Assembly: GCA_022820025.1 (NCBI GenBank)
Contig: JAJEGF010000038.1
Span: forward strand, 1-64,000
Direction of reading: 5' to 3'
From: Chloroflexota bacterium
Lineage (GTDB): Bacteria > Chloroflexota > UBA11872
DNA: 64,000 nucleotides
In this document: positions 51,692 through 60,205 of the stretch, piece by piece
Layout: each line of letters opens with the position of its first letter
How positions within the stretch are numbered: position 1 is the first letter of the stretch
Program-made: the position numbers and the translations under genes
Notes under the pieces: generated by a model
What the model saw: only the letters and a program-made list of their open reading frames with translations
Databases searched by the model: none
What the model was told of the DNA's origin: nothing

Positions 51692-52090
51692 GTGCAACTG
51701 GACTTCGCCTTCATCTGCGACTACGCCGACAGCACCTCCAAGGTCGTGGCCATCGGCATCGGCTTCGACCAGATTCACGCCCCCAGCCTGCCCGCCCGCC
51801 ATCCCCGCCTCTGCGTCGTCGCCCGCTTCCGCGCCCACAAGACCGAGATCGGCGCCAAAAAAGCCCGCGTCGTCATCATGGACGCCGACGGCTCCGAGAT
51901 CGCCGCCGTGCAGGGCGACGTCGAGTTCACCGACCCGATCGACCGCCTCGAAACCACCGCCACCCTGGTCGTCAACTTCGACAACCTCACCTTCGACCGC
52001 TACGGCCCCCACTCCGCCCACCTCCTCCTCGACGGCAACGAAATGCACCGCATGACCTTCGAAGTCGCCAAGCCGCTCGCCAACGGCTAG
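51692..52090 (+). CDS. small beta-rich protein (DUF6941-like)
   Basis: 132 residues, soluble, predicted mostly beta (LDFAFICDYADSTSKVVAIG, ATLVVNFDNLTFDRYGPHSA, HLLLDGNEMHRMTFEVAKPL). It resembles the DUF6941-type small proteins, but I name that only tentatively. The start is GTG. It lies within the membrane-paralogue cluster, 92 bases after the short membrane protein, without sharing its sequence features. Confidence 0.6.
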   Translation: MQLDFAFICDYADSTSKVVAIGIGFDQIHAPSLPARHPRLCVVARFRAHKTEIGAKKARVVIMDADGSEIAAVQGDVEFTDPIDRLETTATLVVNFDNLTFDRYGPHSAHLLLDGNEMHRMTFEVAKPLANG

Positions 52091-52308
52091 AGATGCTCAG
52101 CGCCTCGACGTGAATTCTCTGAACTCGCGGACTCGCAGGAGTCGGCCGGGCTCCGCGCTCCGACGGCCCGCTCGGCGTGTTGCCGAGGATGAGTCGGTGG
52201 TGAGTGGACGCTGAGGCTCAGGGAGGCACGGTCCCCGAGCAGACGCAGCGCGCCGGGCCATGTGCCAAGCTGCTGGAGCCTGCGGTAGACCGACGGCGGC
52301 GGTAGCTC

Positions 52309-53154
52309 ATGCCCTGGCTCTCGGACCCCCGGCGCGACTCGCTCGAAGACATCGCTGCTGCTCACCAGGCGCTGGCGTTCGCCGGCTACCCGCGGTCCCA
52401 GGCCGCCACCGAGTACAACGCGTACCTGTACCGCGTGCGGGCCGCCCTGGCCTCGCCTCGCCACACGCTCAGGGCCGGCTTCCTGGCAGGCGTCGCCATT
52501 GCCGTCGCCCTGATGCTCACGGCGGGCGTGTTGTCGTTCCTGCTGGTTGTGATATTCGGTTCCGGGGTCCCCTCGAGAGGTCCGACAGGACCGATGGTCG
52601 TGCCCGGGACCGACGATGCCGGGACTTCAGACCGGTCGCCGCTCGACCTGGTGCTGCCGGCGGGAACGTCCATGGTCATTCTCGGCGTGGCCGGCGCGGC
52701 CAACGCGCTCGTCACGCGCGGCCGCTGGCGGAGTGCGGGTGTGCTGGTGACGTTCAGCGACGTCGCCCCCCGCCAGACCTATCTGCTGCAGACCGTGGCG
52801 GTCTGGGTGGGGATCGGCGCCCTCATGGTCCTGGCCGTCCGGTGGCGAGGCGACGAAGAGATGGTCACCGGCGCAATCGTGATGCTGGCCTTTGCCGGGA
52901 TTCCAATGCTGGCCTTCTTCTTCTCCGCCGTGTTTCCAGGCCTCTACCGCCGGCTCCTGCCCCGCGTCAGCCCGCTCGACGCCGCCGCCTATGCACGTCC
53001 GATCATCGAGCTTGAGGTGGCCCTGCAGATCGACTCAGAGCGTGAGACGCACGGGCGCGGCACATTTCACCGCGCCTACTACGACCGCAGCGCCTGGGCC
53101 GACGAAGTCCTGGCCCGACTGGACACCTCCAGGAGCGGCCGGCGGCGGCGCTAG
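52309..53154 (+). CDS. modular membrane protein, paralogue family A member 2 (lacks C-terminal module)
   Basis: 281 residues. It starts MPWLSDPRRDSLEDIAAAHQ and keeps AGYP, RVRAALASPRH, RGRWRSAG, RQTYLLQTVAVWVGIGAL, LPRVSPLDAAAYARPIIELE and SAWADEVL in the same order as members 1 and 3. It stops after RSGRRRR, before the two-helix module those members carry. Either the module was lost by truncation or it is supplied by the stand-alone genes nearby. Four membrane helices remain. Confidence 0.68.
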   Translation: MPWLSDPRRDSLEDIAAAHQALAFAGYPRSQAATEYNAYLYRVRAALASPRHTLRAGFLAGVAIAVALMLTAGVLSFLLVVIFGSGVPSRGPTGPMVVPGTDDAGTSDRSPLDLVLPAGTSMVILGVAGAANALVTRGRWRSAGVLVTFSDVAPRQTYLLQTVAVWVGIGALMVLAVRWRGDEEMVTGAIVMLAFAGIPMLAFFFSAVFPGLYRRLLPRVSPLDAAAYARPIIELEVALQIDSERETHGRGTFHRAYYDRSAWADEVLARLDTSRSGRRRR

Positions 53155-53291
53155 GCCAAACACCGCGCCCGGGAGGTGGGGGCCGATTGGAACGCCGCTC
53201 TAGGGTCCCGGCGTCGTAAAGTAGCGAGGGCAAACTGGTTCGCCGCTCTTAAGAACGAGGGCGCGCGGCCCGACGGGCGGGGATTGGCTGC

Positions 53292-54428
53292 ATGCCGTGG
53301 TTCTCCAACCCCCAACGCGACTCGCGCGACGACATCCGCGCCGCCCAGCAGGCGCTGGTCTACGCCGGCTACCCGCATTCCCAGGCCGTCACCGCGTACG
53401 AGACCTATCAGTACCGCGTGCGAGCCGCGTTAGCCGCCCCGCGCGACATCGTCTGGGCGGGCTTTGTGGTCGGGGCCGTCATGGCGGTTGTCGGTCTCGC
53501 GGCGCTCCTCCTGTTCGTGGGACTCGGCGGCATCGTGTCAATGCTCGTGGAGACGCCCCTGGAGCCTGCCGGACCCGCAACGCCGGCGCCCGCTGAGTCT
53601 GACCAGGGGTCACTTCCCAGTCTCATCCCGACGATTCTCGTGACCACCTGGGCCCTGGGCATCGCGGGCGCGGGGATCGCGCTGGTCACCCGCAACCGCT
53701 GGCGTCGCGCCGGCGCGCTGGACACCTTCATCGACCTGGCCCCTCGGCGCGTCTACCTGCTTGAAACCGCCGCGGTCTGGCTGGTCGTGGCCGCGTTCAT
53801 CGTGGCCGTCGTCTGGATGCAGGCCGGTCCGCAGATGGCCGGCGACACCGTGGGGCTGCTGGCCTTCTTTGGAATCCCGTTGCTGTCCCTGGCGTTCGGC
53901 GCGGGATTTCCCGGTCTCTACAGGCGGATGCTGCCGCGCTTCAGCCCGCTGGACGCCGCCGCCTACGCGCGGCCCATCATCGAGCGTGAGGCGGCTCTCC
54001 AGATCAAGTCAGACCGCGAGTTCTACCGACAGAGCGCCCACCACCACAGCACCTATGAGCGAAACCGGTGGGCTGACGACGTGCTGTCGGATGCCGACAC
54101 CTCAGATGCCGCCCGCCGCCGCCAGTTGGCCGAACGTCTCGCCCGACAGACCGAGTCGTACCTGCACGGCGCCCCGCTGGGCGAACGCCTGCGGCGCTAC
54201 GGGCTGCTGACTGGCGGCGGAACCCTGGTCGGCTGGTTCTTCACCCGCTGGCTGCTCTACGCGACGGAAGCAGGCGTCCACCGGTGGAATATGGCCGGAA
54301 CCGGAGACGCCCCGGACTTCGCGCCGCTATCGGCCGGCCTGGGAGCCGACGTGGCCGGCCTGGCCCTGGGCCTAATCCTCGGCGTCGGCCTAACCTGGCT
54401 ATACACCCAATACCTGGAAGGCCTGTGA
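53292..54428 (+). CDS. modular membrane protein, paralogue family A member 3
   Basis: 378 residues, full-length member: DPQ/RDS head (MPWFSNPQRDSRDDIRAAQQ), RVRAALAAPRD, RNRWRRAGALDTF, PRRVYLLETAAVWLVVAAF, GLLAFFGIP, LPRFSPLDAAAYARPIIERE, YERNRWADDVL, then the two-helix module YGLLTGGGTLVGWFFTRW to TWLYTQYLEGL. The stop overlaps the ATG of the next gene (TGATG), which encodes another copy of that module. Confidence 0.7.
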   Translation: MPWFSNPQRDSRDDIRAAQQALVYAGYPHSQAVTAYETYQYRVRAALAAPRDIVWAGFVVGAVMAVVGLAALLLFVGLGGIVSMLVETPLEPAGPATPAPAESDQGSLPSLIPTILVTTWALGIAGAGIALVTRNRWRRAGALDTFIDLAPRRVYLLETAAVWLVVAAFIVAVVWMQAGPQMAGDTVGLLAFFGIPLLSLAFGAGFPGLYRRMLPRFSPLDAAAYARPIIEREAALQIKSDREFYRQSAHHHSTYERNRWADDVLSDADTSDAARRRQLAERLARQTESYLHGAPLGERLRRYGLLTGGGTLVGWFFTRWLLYATEAGVHRWNMAGTGDAPDFAPLSAGLGADVAGLALGLILGVGLTWLYTQYLEGL

Positions 54429-54661
54429 TGCAGCGGCTTTCGCGTTACGCGCTTCTCACGGGCGGGACGACGCTCGCCGTCTGGTTCCTGACCCGCTGGG
54501 TCGTTGCCTTGGCCGTCAACACGGGTGGCCGGCGGTCGGCTCCAATGAACTTCGAACCGCTGGCGAATGGGCTCGGAGTTCATCTGGCAGGCTTGGCCCT
54601 GGGAGTCTTGGCGGGGATCGGAATCGCTTGGTTCTACGACAACTACGTGGAGGACCCGTGA
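54428..54661 (+). CDS. stand-alone two-helix module of paralogue family A
   Basis: 77 residues that align with the C-terminal module of the preceding protein: LSRYALLTGGTTLAVWFLTR, then FEPLANGLGVHLAGLALGVL and IAWFYDNYVEDP, against RYGLLTGGGTLVGWFFTRW and ...WLYTQYLEGL. Its ATG overlaps the upstream stop, so it is translationally coupled. It probably arose by partial duplication and may assemble with the larger proteins. Confidence 0.68.
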   Translation: MQRLSRYALLTGGTTLAVWFLTRWVVALAVNTGGRRSAPMNFEPLANGLGVHLAGLALGVLAGIGIAWFYDNYVEDP

Positions 54662-54730
54662 GCCCCCCACCCCCTCGCCTCACCCCCCGCCAGCCCCTCG
54701 CCCTCGAAGGTGCGGCCGCTCGTGCTCCCG

Positions 54731-54928
54731 CTCCTGGGAGACTGTTGCAAAATGCTCGCGCGCCCTCGAACGCGGGGCGGCTCTTGCTCCCTCTCCCCGT
54801 GGGAGAGGGTTGGGGAGAGGGTCTTCCGGGCTACCAACCATGGGTTACGCAAAGGTCTCTCCAGGGGCGGACGGTTGGGCTGAGGGCTCTTCCCGGCAAC
54901 CAACTCGGGCTACGCAAAGATCTCTTGG
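54731..54928 (+). repeat. dispersed repeat, copy 3 plus a degenerate partial copy
   Basis: A full-length copy (54731-54861) carries the hairpin CCCTCTCCCCGTGGGAGAGG and GGTTACGCAAAGG. It is followed at once by a decayed copy (about 54866-54928: GGTTGGGCTGAGGG, CGGCAACCAA, GGGCTACGCAAAG). It directly precedes the solute-binding protein start and must be in its leader or promoter region. Confidence 0.8.
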
Positions 54929-54935
54929 AGGGCCG

Positions 54936-56387
54936 GTGAACACCCCTCCGCGCCTCAACCGCCGCCAGGCCCTCGCCGCCGTCGCGGCCTCCCTCGGCGC
55001 GCTCGCCCTGGCCGCCTGCGGCGAGTCCCCAGCCGAAAGTGCCGTCGGCTCCCTGCCGCAGGGCCTCCAGGCGGAGCTGCAACGCAACCTGGAACGCGCC
55101 CGCGCCCAGGCCCGCAACGTCACCGCCGCCGCGCCCCGAGCCGCCGTCAAGCTGCCCACCCCCGGCGCCAAGCACCCGGTCACGGTCGCCATGTATCCCA
55201 CCAACCGCATCGGCGGCAGCCTGTTCGGCCAGTTCGTCAACGGCCTGGTGGTGGCCCGCGAGCGCGGCGAGGACCGCTACACCTACGAGGAGGCGTCGCT
55301 CGACTACGGGCGCAACGCCTCCACCTTCAGCATCAGCACCTCCCTCCAGGCCGTGGCGCAACAGAAGCCCGATCTCGTCGTCTACTTTCGGGCCGACCAG
55401 GCCGACCTGCTGGCCAACGACCGGCTCGCGCCGCTCGACGACTTCGTCGTTTCCGACCCCGACTTCAACGCCGCCGACTTCTGGCCGGGGTTGCTGGAGA
55501 CCGGGAAACACGAAGGCGTGCAGTTCGGGATACCGGTGGCGGTCTCGCCGCATGTGCTGCTGTTCAGTCGCCGGTGGGCGCTCGAGCAACAGGTCGAACC
55601 GCCCGCCCCCGATCCGCTGACCTTCGATGCCGAAGTCTTTCTGGATACCGTGCGCAGCCTGCACGTCGAGCCGCCGCCCTCCGGCGGCTTGGGCGGCATG
55701 GGCTACATCTCGCGCTTCACGCCGGAACCCGATGGCCAGGGCGACTACTCGGCCTCGCCGTCCCCATACGAACTGCTGCAATCGGCCGTCGGCGACCTTC
55801 GCGGACCCGACAACGACTTCGCGCCCCTCACCTCGCCGCCCGCCGTCCAGGTCGCCGAATTTCTGCGCGCCTGGGTGCACGACCACCGCCTGGCCATCAC
55901 CGACGGACGCTCCACCCGCTCGTTTCAACGCACCGGCCAATTCGGCTTCGCCGGCACCATCCTGGCCTTTATTCAGCCCAGCCGGCTTATCGGCAACAAC
56001 TTTGATGTTTATCCGCTGCCCAACATGGGCACCGGCCGCAGCCCCGTCTTCGTCCACGCCATGCTGGGCGTGCTGGCCGATTCGCCGAACCCCGAACTCG
56101 CCTACGACGCCCTTCGCCACCTGGCCGCCGGTCTCCGCTCCAGCTCCATCCTCCCGGCAACCAAAATCTCAGCCCCGGGCGTCGCCGCCCGCGCCACCGA
56201 ACTGCCCCCCGAAGGCGCCAACCTCGTCGAGCTACTCATGCGGAACGCCGTCTACTCCACCCTCAGCCGCCGCCAGGCCGGTCTCATCACCAACGCCATC
56301 GTCGGCGACATCATCTTCGGCGACCAACACCCCCAGGACGCCCTCCAATCCCTCACCGACCAGTTGCGCGCCGAGGACGCCGAATAG
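54936..56387 (+). CDS. extracellular solute-binding protein, Tat-type lipoprotein
   Basis: 483 residues of the family 1 (sugar-type) ABC solute-binding fold. The N terminus has NRRQALAAVAASLGALALAAC, a twin-arginine motif with a lipobox Cys at about 24. PVTVAMYPTNRIGGSLFGQF, DLVVYFRADQADLLANDRLA (binding lobe) and the C-terminal LMRNAVYSTLSRRQAGLITN follow. The GTG start has GGAGGG upstream. No permease or ATPase genes are adjacent. A relic of a related gene lies at 57.86 kb. The ligand is unknown. Confidence 0.87.
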   Translation: MNTPPRLNRRQALAAVAASLGALALAACGESPAESAVGSLPQGLQAELQRNLERARAQARNVTAAAPRAAVKLPTPGAKHPVTVAMYPTNRIGGSLFGQFVNGLVVARERGEDRYTYEEASLDYGRNASTFSISTSLQAVAQQKPDLVVYFRADQADLLANDRLAPLDDFVVSDPDFNAADFWPGLLETGKHEGVQFGIPVAVSPHVLLFSRRWALEQQVEPPAPDPLTFDAEVFLDTVRSLHVEPPPSGGLGGMGYISRFTPEPDGQGDYSASPSPYELLQSAVGDLRGPDNDFAPLTSPPAVQVAEFLRAWVHDHRLAITDGRSTRSFQRTGQFGFAGTILAFIQPSRLIGNNFDVYPLPNMGTGRSPVFVHAMLGVLADSPNPELAYDALRHLAAGLRSSSILPATKISAPGVAARATELPPEGANLVELLMRNAVYSTLSRRQAGLITNAIVGDIIFGDQHPQDALQSLTDQLRAEDAE

Positions 56388-56489
56388 GAGAGACTCCGGC
56401 CCCGATCCTTGTTTCGTGAGCGCCAACCAGGAGAACGAAGGCTCTCGGCTCTTGCGTCGGCAAGTTTGATTTAGACCCGCGGCTTGCGC

Positions 56490-56894
56490 TCATACACGCG
56501 GGTCTCGCCGAGCACGACCTCTGAGGCTTGTACGCCACGCGAACGGACGCGGCTCCGAGTCATACAAAGTCTTGAGCCACTCACGTCGCCTGAGAATCCA
56601 CGCCATAACGTCTGCGGCGTATTCCGTCCCGCTGGTCAGGAACACGACTCCGAGACCTGCTTCAATTAGCGTCTGACGCTCACTCTCTGAATCGAGAATT
56701 GCGGTATCTGCTGAAATCGCCATATACGAGTTCTCGGCCGCGAAGCGCATCCACGTCAGATCGTCAACACTCTTGCCTTCGTCATTTATGAGATCGCGCC
56801 AGATGTGCACCACACACGTAGCCCTACACACTCTCAGAGCTTGGACGGATTCCGGCAGAGCCGTGCCTAGATTCTCATCGAAGAACAGCTTCAC
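56490..56894 (-). CDS. VapC45/DUF5615-type PIN-like toxin
   Basis: A 134-residue PIN-like protein. It begins MKLFFDENLGTALPESVQAL with the first acidic residue of the nuclease site, and has SYMAISADTAILDSESERQT with another, plus VVFLTSGTEYAADVMAWIL. This matches the VapC45-like group. Its ATG overlaps the stop of the regulator gene at 56891 as ATGA, the usual organisation of an antitoxin followed by a toxin. RNA cleavage is expected from the fold; the target is not known. Confidence 0.75.
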   Translation of the reverse strand: MKLFFDENLGTALPESVQALRVCRATCVVHIWRDLINDEGKSVDDLTWMRFAAENSYMAISADTAILDSESERQTLIEAGLGVVFLTSGTEYAADVMAWILRRREWLKTLYDSEPRPFAWRTSLRGRARRDPRV

Positions 56895-57607
56895 GCGGCA
56901 ATGTCGAAACTCAGGGCCGCCTCGACTGCTCGCTCCGTCACGCTCAGGTCGTGTGCAATCTCGCTAACGCTCTGCCCGGCGTTCTGTGATCTGCGCTTGA
57001 TGATGTCAACCGTCACTCCACGATCGGCGACTGCAGGCCGCCCGGCGGCAAACCGCGGATCGACCATGATGGGCACGTTTCGGCCGAGCGGGTACCACCG
57101 AACGGCGAATCCGTCATCCTCGAGATGCACGAACTCCTGGGCCCGCTTTCTTACTAATCCGGGCAGAGTCCACTGCATGCCGTCGGTGCTCACGGCTAGA
57201 GCGGGGGCCTCGGGATCCTGCTCATCGAAGTGGTGCAGAATCTCACCGCCCGCGCTATCGAGTTCCACGTGGGCGAACGGATACTCGATACCCCACTCAC
57301 GCCGCATAAAGTCGCGTCCGCTGCGGATTCGCTCAATCTTGATGCGCCTGCCGCGGAACTCTGCCGCGATTACGACTTCGATGAGTTCGACGAACGAGAG
57401 ACTGAGCGGAGTCTCCGAATCTGGCCTTTTGGAGTGAAACACTGGCCCGCTTGCGTGGCTGGATCCGTTTTCACCCACGAACCATCGTCGCAGCGTTCGG
57501 GTGCTTACGCCCGAAATCCTGGCAGCCTCGCGTACGGAGTAACGCTTGCCGAGACGAACCGGATCACTAAGGTCGGTTCTGAGACGAGGACTCGTTCGAT
57601 TCGTCAC
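56891..57607 (-). CDS. antitoxin-like protein: HTH domain plus DUF433
   Basis: About 238 residues from the GTG at 57607. The N-terminal helix-turn-helix is KRYSVREAARISGVSTRTLR. The middle has SFVELIEVVIAAEFRGRRIK. The C-terminal DUF433 domain is VPIMVDPRFAAGRPAVADRG and SEIAHDLSVTERAVEAAL. Such HTH-DUF433 proteins are the cognate antitoxins (VapB45-like) of PIN-like toxins. It overlaps the toxin gene by 4 bases and probably autoregulates the pair. The start is uncertain because no strong ribosome binding site is visible. Confidence 0.75.
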   Translation of the reverse strand: MTNRTSPRLRTDLSDPVRLGKRYSVREAARISGVSTRTLRRWFVGENGSSHASGPVFHSKRPDSETPLSLSFVELIEVVIAAEFRGRRIKIERIRSGRDFMRREWGIEYPFAHVELDSAGGEILHHFDEQDPEAPALAVSTDGMQWTLPGLVRKRAQEFVHLEDDGFAVRWYPLGRNVPIMVDPRFAAGRPAVADRGVTVDIIKRRSQNAGQSVSEIAHDLSVTERAVEAALSFDIAA

Positions 57608-58124
57608 CCGAGCGTCGCCAGCTAACTGCGTGCCATCTGGCGCTAGCCGCCTGCCGGGAAATCTCCAACTGACGCTCGGCAATGAGCGGCTCCGCCCGAG
57701 CCTCTCCGACCTCGCGGCCCGCGGCCAGAGTGTCCCGCCTGACCAGGGTTCGTTCGCATTCGTCCCTCCACTGGCGGCAACGAGCCCTCGACAGGTCGTA
57801 ATAGACCCTAACGGTTCCGAGCCTAGTGTCAAACCCGCCGAAACCGTCTTGGCGGACGCCCCCCGGCCCAGCTGCCCGTCCCTCGGCTCTCCCGCCTGAC
57901 GTCGCCAACGTGGTCGACCAGCAAATGATCAACGCCACCTACTCCACCCTCGACCACCGCCAACTCAACGCTACAGAGGGCCGCCCCCTGTCAGGGCAAC
58001 CCGCCGTTCACCCGGAATGTTCGGTCGTCCGACGGGCTGGTGAAAGTGCGGATCAAACCCGACCTGCACGTCCAGGCGGGGACCGATTCGCGCAAGGTAG
58101 TCCCGGCCATTGGGTAGTCCACAC
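57608..58124. other. region without an intact gene, containing a solute-binding protein relic
   Basis: This stretch lies between the toxin-antitoxin pair and the DUF5678 gene. The only recognisable content is the 114-base relic described next. A minus-strand frame at 57567-57938 has some protein-like composition (YYDLSRARCRQWRDECERTL), but I cannot match or support it as a gene. Confidence 0.5.
57856..57969 (+). pseudogene. relic of the C-terminal end of an extracellular solute-binding protein
   Basis: The frame reads TPPGPAARPSALPPDVANVV and then INATYSTLDHRQLN. Aligned with the intact gene at 54.9 kb, which has SAPGVAARATELPPEGANLV and RNAVYSTLSRRQAG, most positions agree or are conservative. 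There is no start or downstream continuation. It is a fragment of a second, diverged copy that has decayed. Confidence 0.65.
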
Positions 58125-58391
58125 CTAACGCGCGGCATCCACCGACCTGCTGATGAGCGACATCGGAATCATTCGCGGTTCCTCGCCCACCAGCCGGATG
58201 AGATACGGTCCTTTCCCCCAGCGTTGGATGGCCATCATGGCTGCTTCTTGGAAGTCATCGAATGCCTCAATGAATTCTTCGTCAACAAACACGACCCATT
58301 GGTCCCGATATTTCGCTTCCATTTCATCTCGCCTACGCTCGTACGCCTCGATGTTCTCGTCGAGCGTCGCTAGCTCTACGACTTCAGCCAT
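58125..58391 (-). CDS. DUF5678-type small protein
   Basis: 88 residues from MAEVVELATLDENIEAYERR. The core YRDQWVVFVDEEFIEAFDDF followed by AIQRWGKGPYLIRLVGEEP matches the DUF5678 pattern (helix, WVV strand, pocket-like KGP segment). The start at 58391 is the second of two ATGs, closer to the family start. In many genomes such genes sit beside an aspartic-protease-like gene; none is intact here. The role is unknown. Confidence 0.7.
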   Translation of the reverse strand: MAEVVELATLDENIEAYERRRDEMEAKYRDQWVVFVDEEFIEAFDDFQEAAMMAIQRWGKGPYLIRLVGEEPRMIPMSLISRSVDAAR

Positions 58392-58409
58392 CGGCATCAC
58401 CCCCAGCAA

Positions 58410-59063
58410 CGCAGCCTCCCCGCCTCGGATGCCCGCATGCTTCCGCTACATGCATCGCGTGTAACACCCAGAACGCTCATACGCTGCTCCTTCATGGTGT
58501 CACCGTAATTTCGCCAAGCGCAACCTTGTTCACTACACCCAAGACGTTCTGGCAAGTGACTCGCCGGCACGCAGATTTGGTGGCTCCGGACGCGCCGGAC
58601 TGCTGACAATCAGACCCACAAACTCGACCTCCGCCTCGAAGACGACGTTGCCGACGCCACCCTGCGACAACACAGCGATCGCCCAGGCCACTCCCTTCAG
58701 CGCCTGACCATCGAGGTGCACGGGCATCTAGAGGGCCCAGCAATACCTGCTACGCACCGGCACCTCGCATCGCTAGGGCCCGCAGCCAGGGGTCCAGGTG
58801 AGGGCGCCGTTGCAGGTATCGCCCGGCTAGATCAGGCCGACCGTCCGCAGATCGGCATCTTCCTGGCCCGCGCTGCAAGCGGCCCTTCCGCGGAGAGAGT
58901 TACGCAGAATGTTGGCGGTCTCGGCGGACATGCGTGCGCCGGATCGAACGCCCATGTGAAGCGCCCGAGTCCTGGCAGTCGCGCTGGCGGCGGTAGTTGC
59001 CCTGGTGTCGGTACTGACCGCCCTGGACCTGCCGATCCCCGGCCAACGCTTCGTATTGCTGAG
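58410..59063. other. gene-poor region with candidate micro-ORF
   Basis: No full gene is supported between the DUF5678 and GIY-YIG genes. A short open stretch at about 58970-59067 (plus) encodes LAVALAAVVALVSVLTALDL and PIPGQRFVLLS, a membrane-helix-like peptide with no canonical start. Its TAG overlaps the TAG of the opposing gene in the palindrome CTAG. The rest appears non-coding or decayed. Confidence 0.4.
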
Positions 59064-59501
59064 CTAGAGCGCGAGCCCGCAGGTCTGGACAACAAGGACC
59101 AAGCCGACCAATAGGATCACGAGGCGAACCAACCAACCAGCGCCAGACACGCCACCGACAAAGTCACGCTGCCGGGGAGCAGGGGTCTTCCGCTCGTGGT
59201 ACTGACCATCATCGGTGCGGTTGTAATGCGGGTTGCGCCCAACGTAATCGCGGTAGTTGGCGAGACGCCGTGCTTCCCACGCTTCGGCATAGTCGCGAGA
59301 CATCGGCCTAGTCTCAATGTTCAGAAGGTTGAATCGCTTGCCGTCCAACCTGTGTTCGGCCTCTCGCGCTCGCGGATTATTCGTGATCCCGATGTAAAGC
59401 ACACGGTTTCGTTGACACCTCAACGTGTAGCCGACCACGTTCCAGTTGGGTCGCCGCCTACGCCGGAAACCTGACCGCAGCGAATATCTGGGATTCAACA
59501 T
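59064..59501 (-). CDS. GIY-YIG domain protein with C-terminal membrane segment
   Basis: 145 residues. VVGYTLRCQRNRVLYIGITN followed by NPRAREAEHR is the GIY-YIG nuclease core: the first motif is present as GYT and the second as YIG, with the catalytic-type Arg after it. A basic region follows. The last 28 residues form a hydrophobic helix (WLVRLVILLVGLVLVVQTC). A membrane-tethered GIY-YIG domain is unusual. Unlike the intact family, the expected downstream Glu is not obvious, so activity is uncertain. Confidence 0.65.
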   Translation of the reverse strand: MLNPRYSLRSGFRRRRRPNWNVVGYTLRCQRNRVLYIGITNNPRAREAEHRLDGKRFNLLNIETRPMSRDYAEAWEARRLANYRDYVGRNPHYNRTDDGQYHERKTPAPRQRDFVGGVSGAGWLVRLVILLVGLVLVVQTCGLAL

Positions 59502-59974
59502 AATCAGATCAGCCCCAGCTAAGACGTCCCAGCAACCAGCACGACCGCGATATCATTCGGCCCTCACCACCGCCCGAAACGCCCTCGCCTCGAAGCTCGG
59601 ACACCACAGCGAGCCGTTGCGCACCGTCCCCTTGAGACTACCGGAGAGTTGAAGCAGGGCCGACGCCGCAGACGCCTGCGCCCCGCGGCGCACCGTGCCA
59701 TCCGCGGCCACGGTGAATCACAGCGCAGGGAGCCAGTGGGCTTTGCGCGAGCCGTCGCGCAGGCGCACGACCAGCGTCCGGTCGCCGGGGCCGAGCGCGC
59801 TTCTTGACGACGCGGCTGAAATGCGCGTTCCGTCAGGACGCCCGGTTCGACGGTCACGCGGGGCCAGCCTTGACCATCTGGACTAGGTAGCGAACGACCA
59901 GCCCGCGTCGCAGCCTCACTTGACAGGCCAGCACTGTCGACTATCCTCCCGCTCCCCGCTGACGGAGAAGCAGC
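59502..59974. other. region without a supported gene
   Basis: About 470 bases between the GIY-YIG gene and the small-protein operon. Long open frames run on both strands, but all have the Arg/Pro/Ala-rich composition of non-coding high-GC DNA. I see no repeat or RNA structure here. Confidence 0.5.
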
Positions 59975-60205
59975 ATGTTGCTTCAAGTAAAGGTGTCCAC
60001 CCACAAAGACGGAGATTACGAACAAGGGCCAGTGCTCATTGAACTCTGGGGACGGGATGAGCTTCCAGTGGAGTTGCGATTCGGTGAGCGAGCGCCAGGA
60101 AGGACCCGATACCACAAGCTCACCCGCGAACAGGCGCGAGCGACTGCTCGCGCACTCGAAGTTGCGGCCGAGGCACCGACAGTCGAACGGCAGGTCGAGG
60201 AATGA
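59975..60205 (+). CDS. small hypothetical protein
   Basis: 76 residues, beta-rich start (LLQVKVSTHKDGDYEQGPVL, IELWGRDELPVELRFGERA) and helical end (LTREQARATARALEVAAEA). GACGGAGAAGCAGC lies directly before the ATG as ribosome binding site. Its stop overlaps the start of the next small gene (ATGA). I do not recognise the family. The composition is clearly protein-like, unlike the surrounding frames. Confidence 0.6.
   Translation: MLLQVKVSTHKDGDYEQGPVLIELWGRDELPVELRFGERAPGRTRYHKLTREQARATARALEVAAEAPTVERQVEE

Noticed and set aside
57567-57938. Minus-strand frame with YYDLSRARCRQWRDECERTL
   Set aside because: It has some protein-like character but overlaps the antitoxin start and the solute-binding relic, and no family or ribosome binding site supports it.
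58533-58727. 64-codon minus-strand frame starting MPVHLDGQALKGVAW
   Set aside because: It has a plausible beginning but no ribosome binding site and no recognisable continuation; possibly a remnant.
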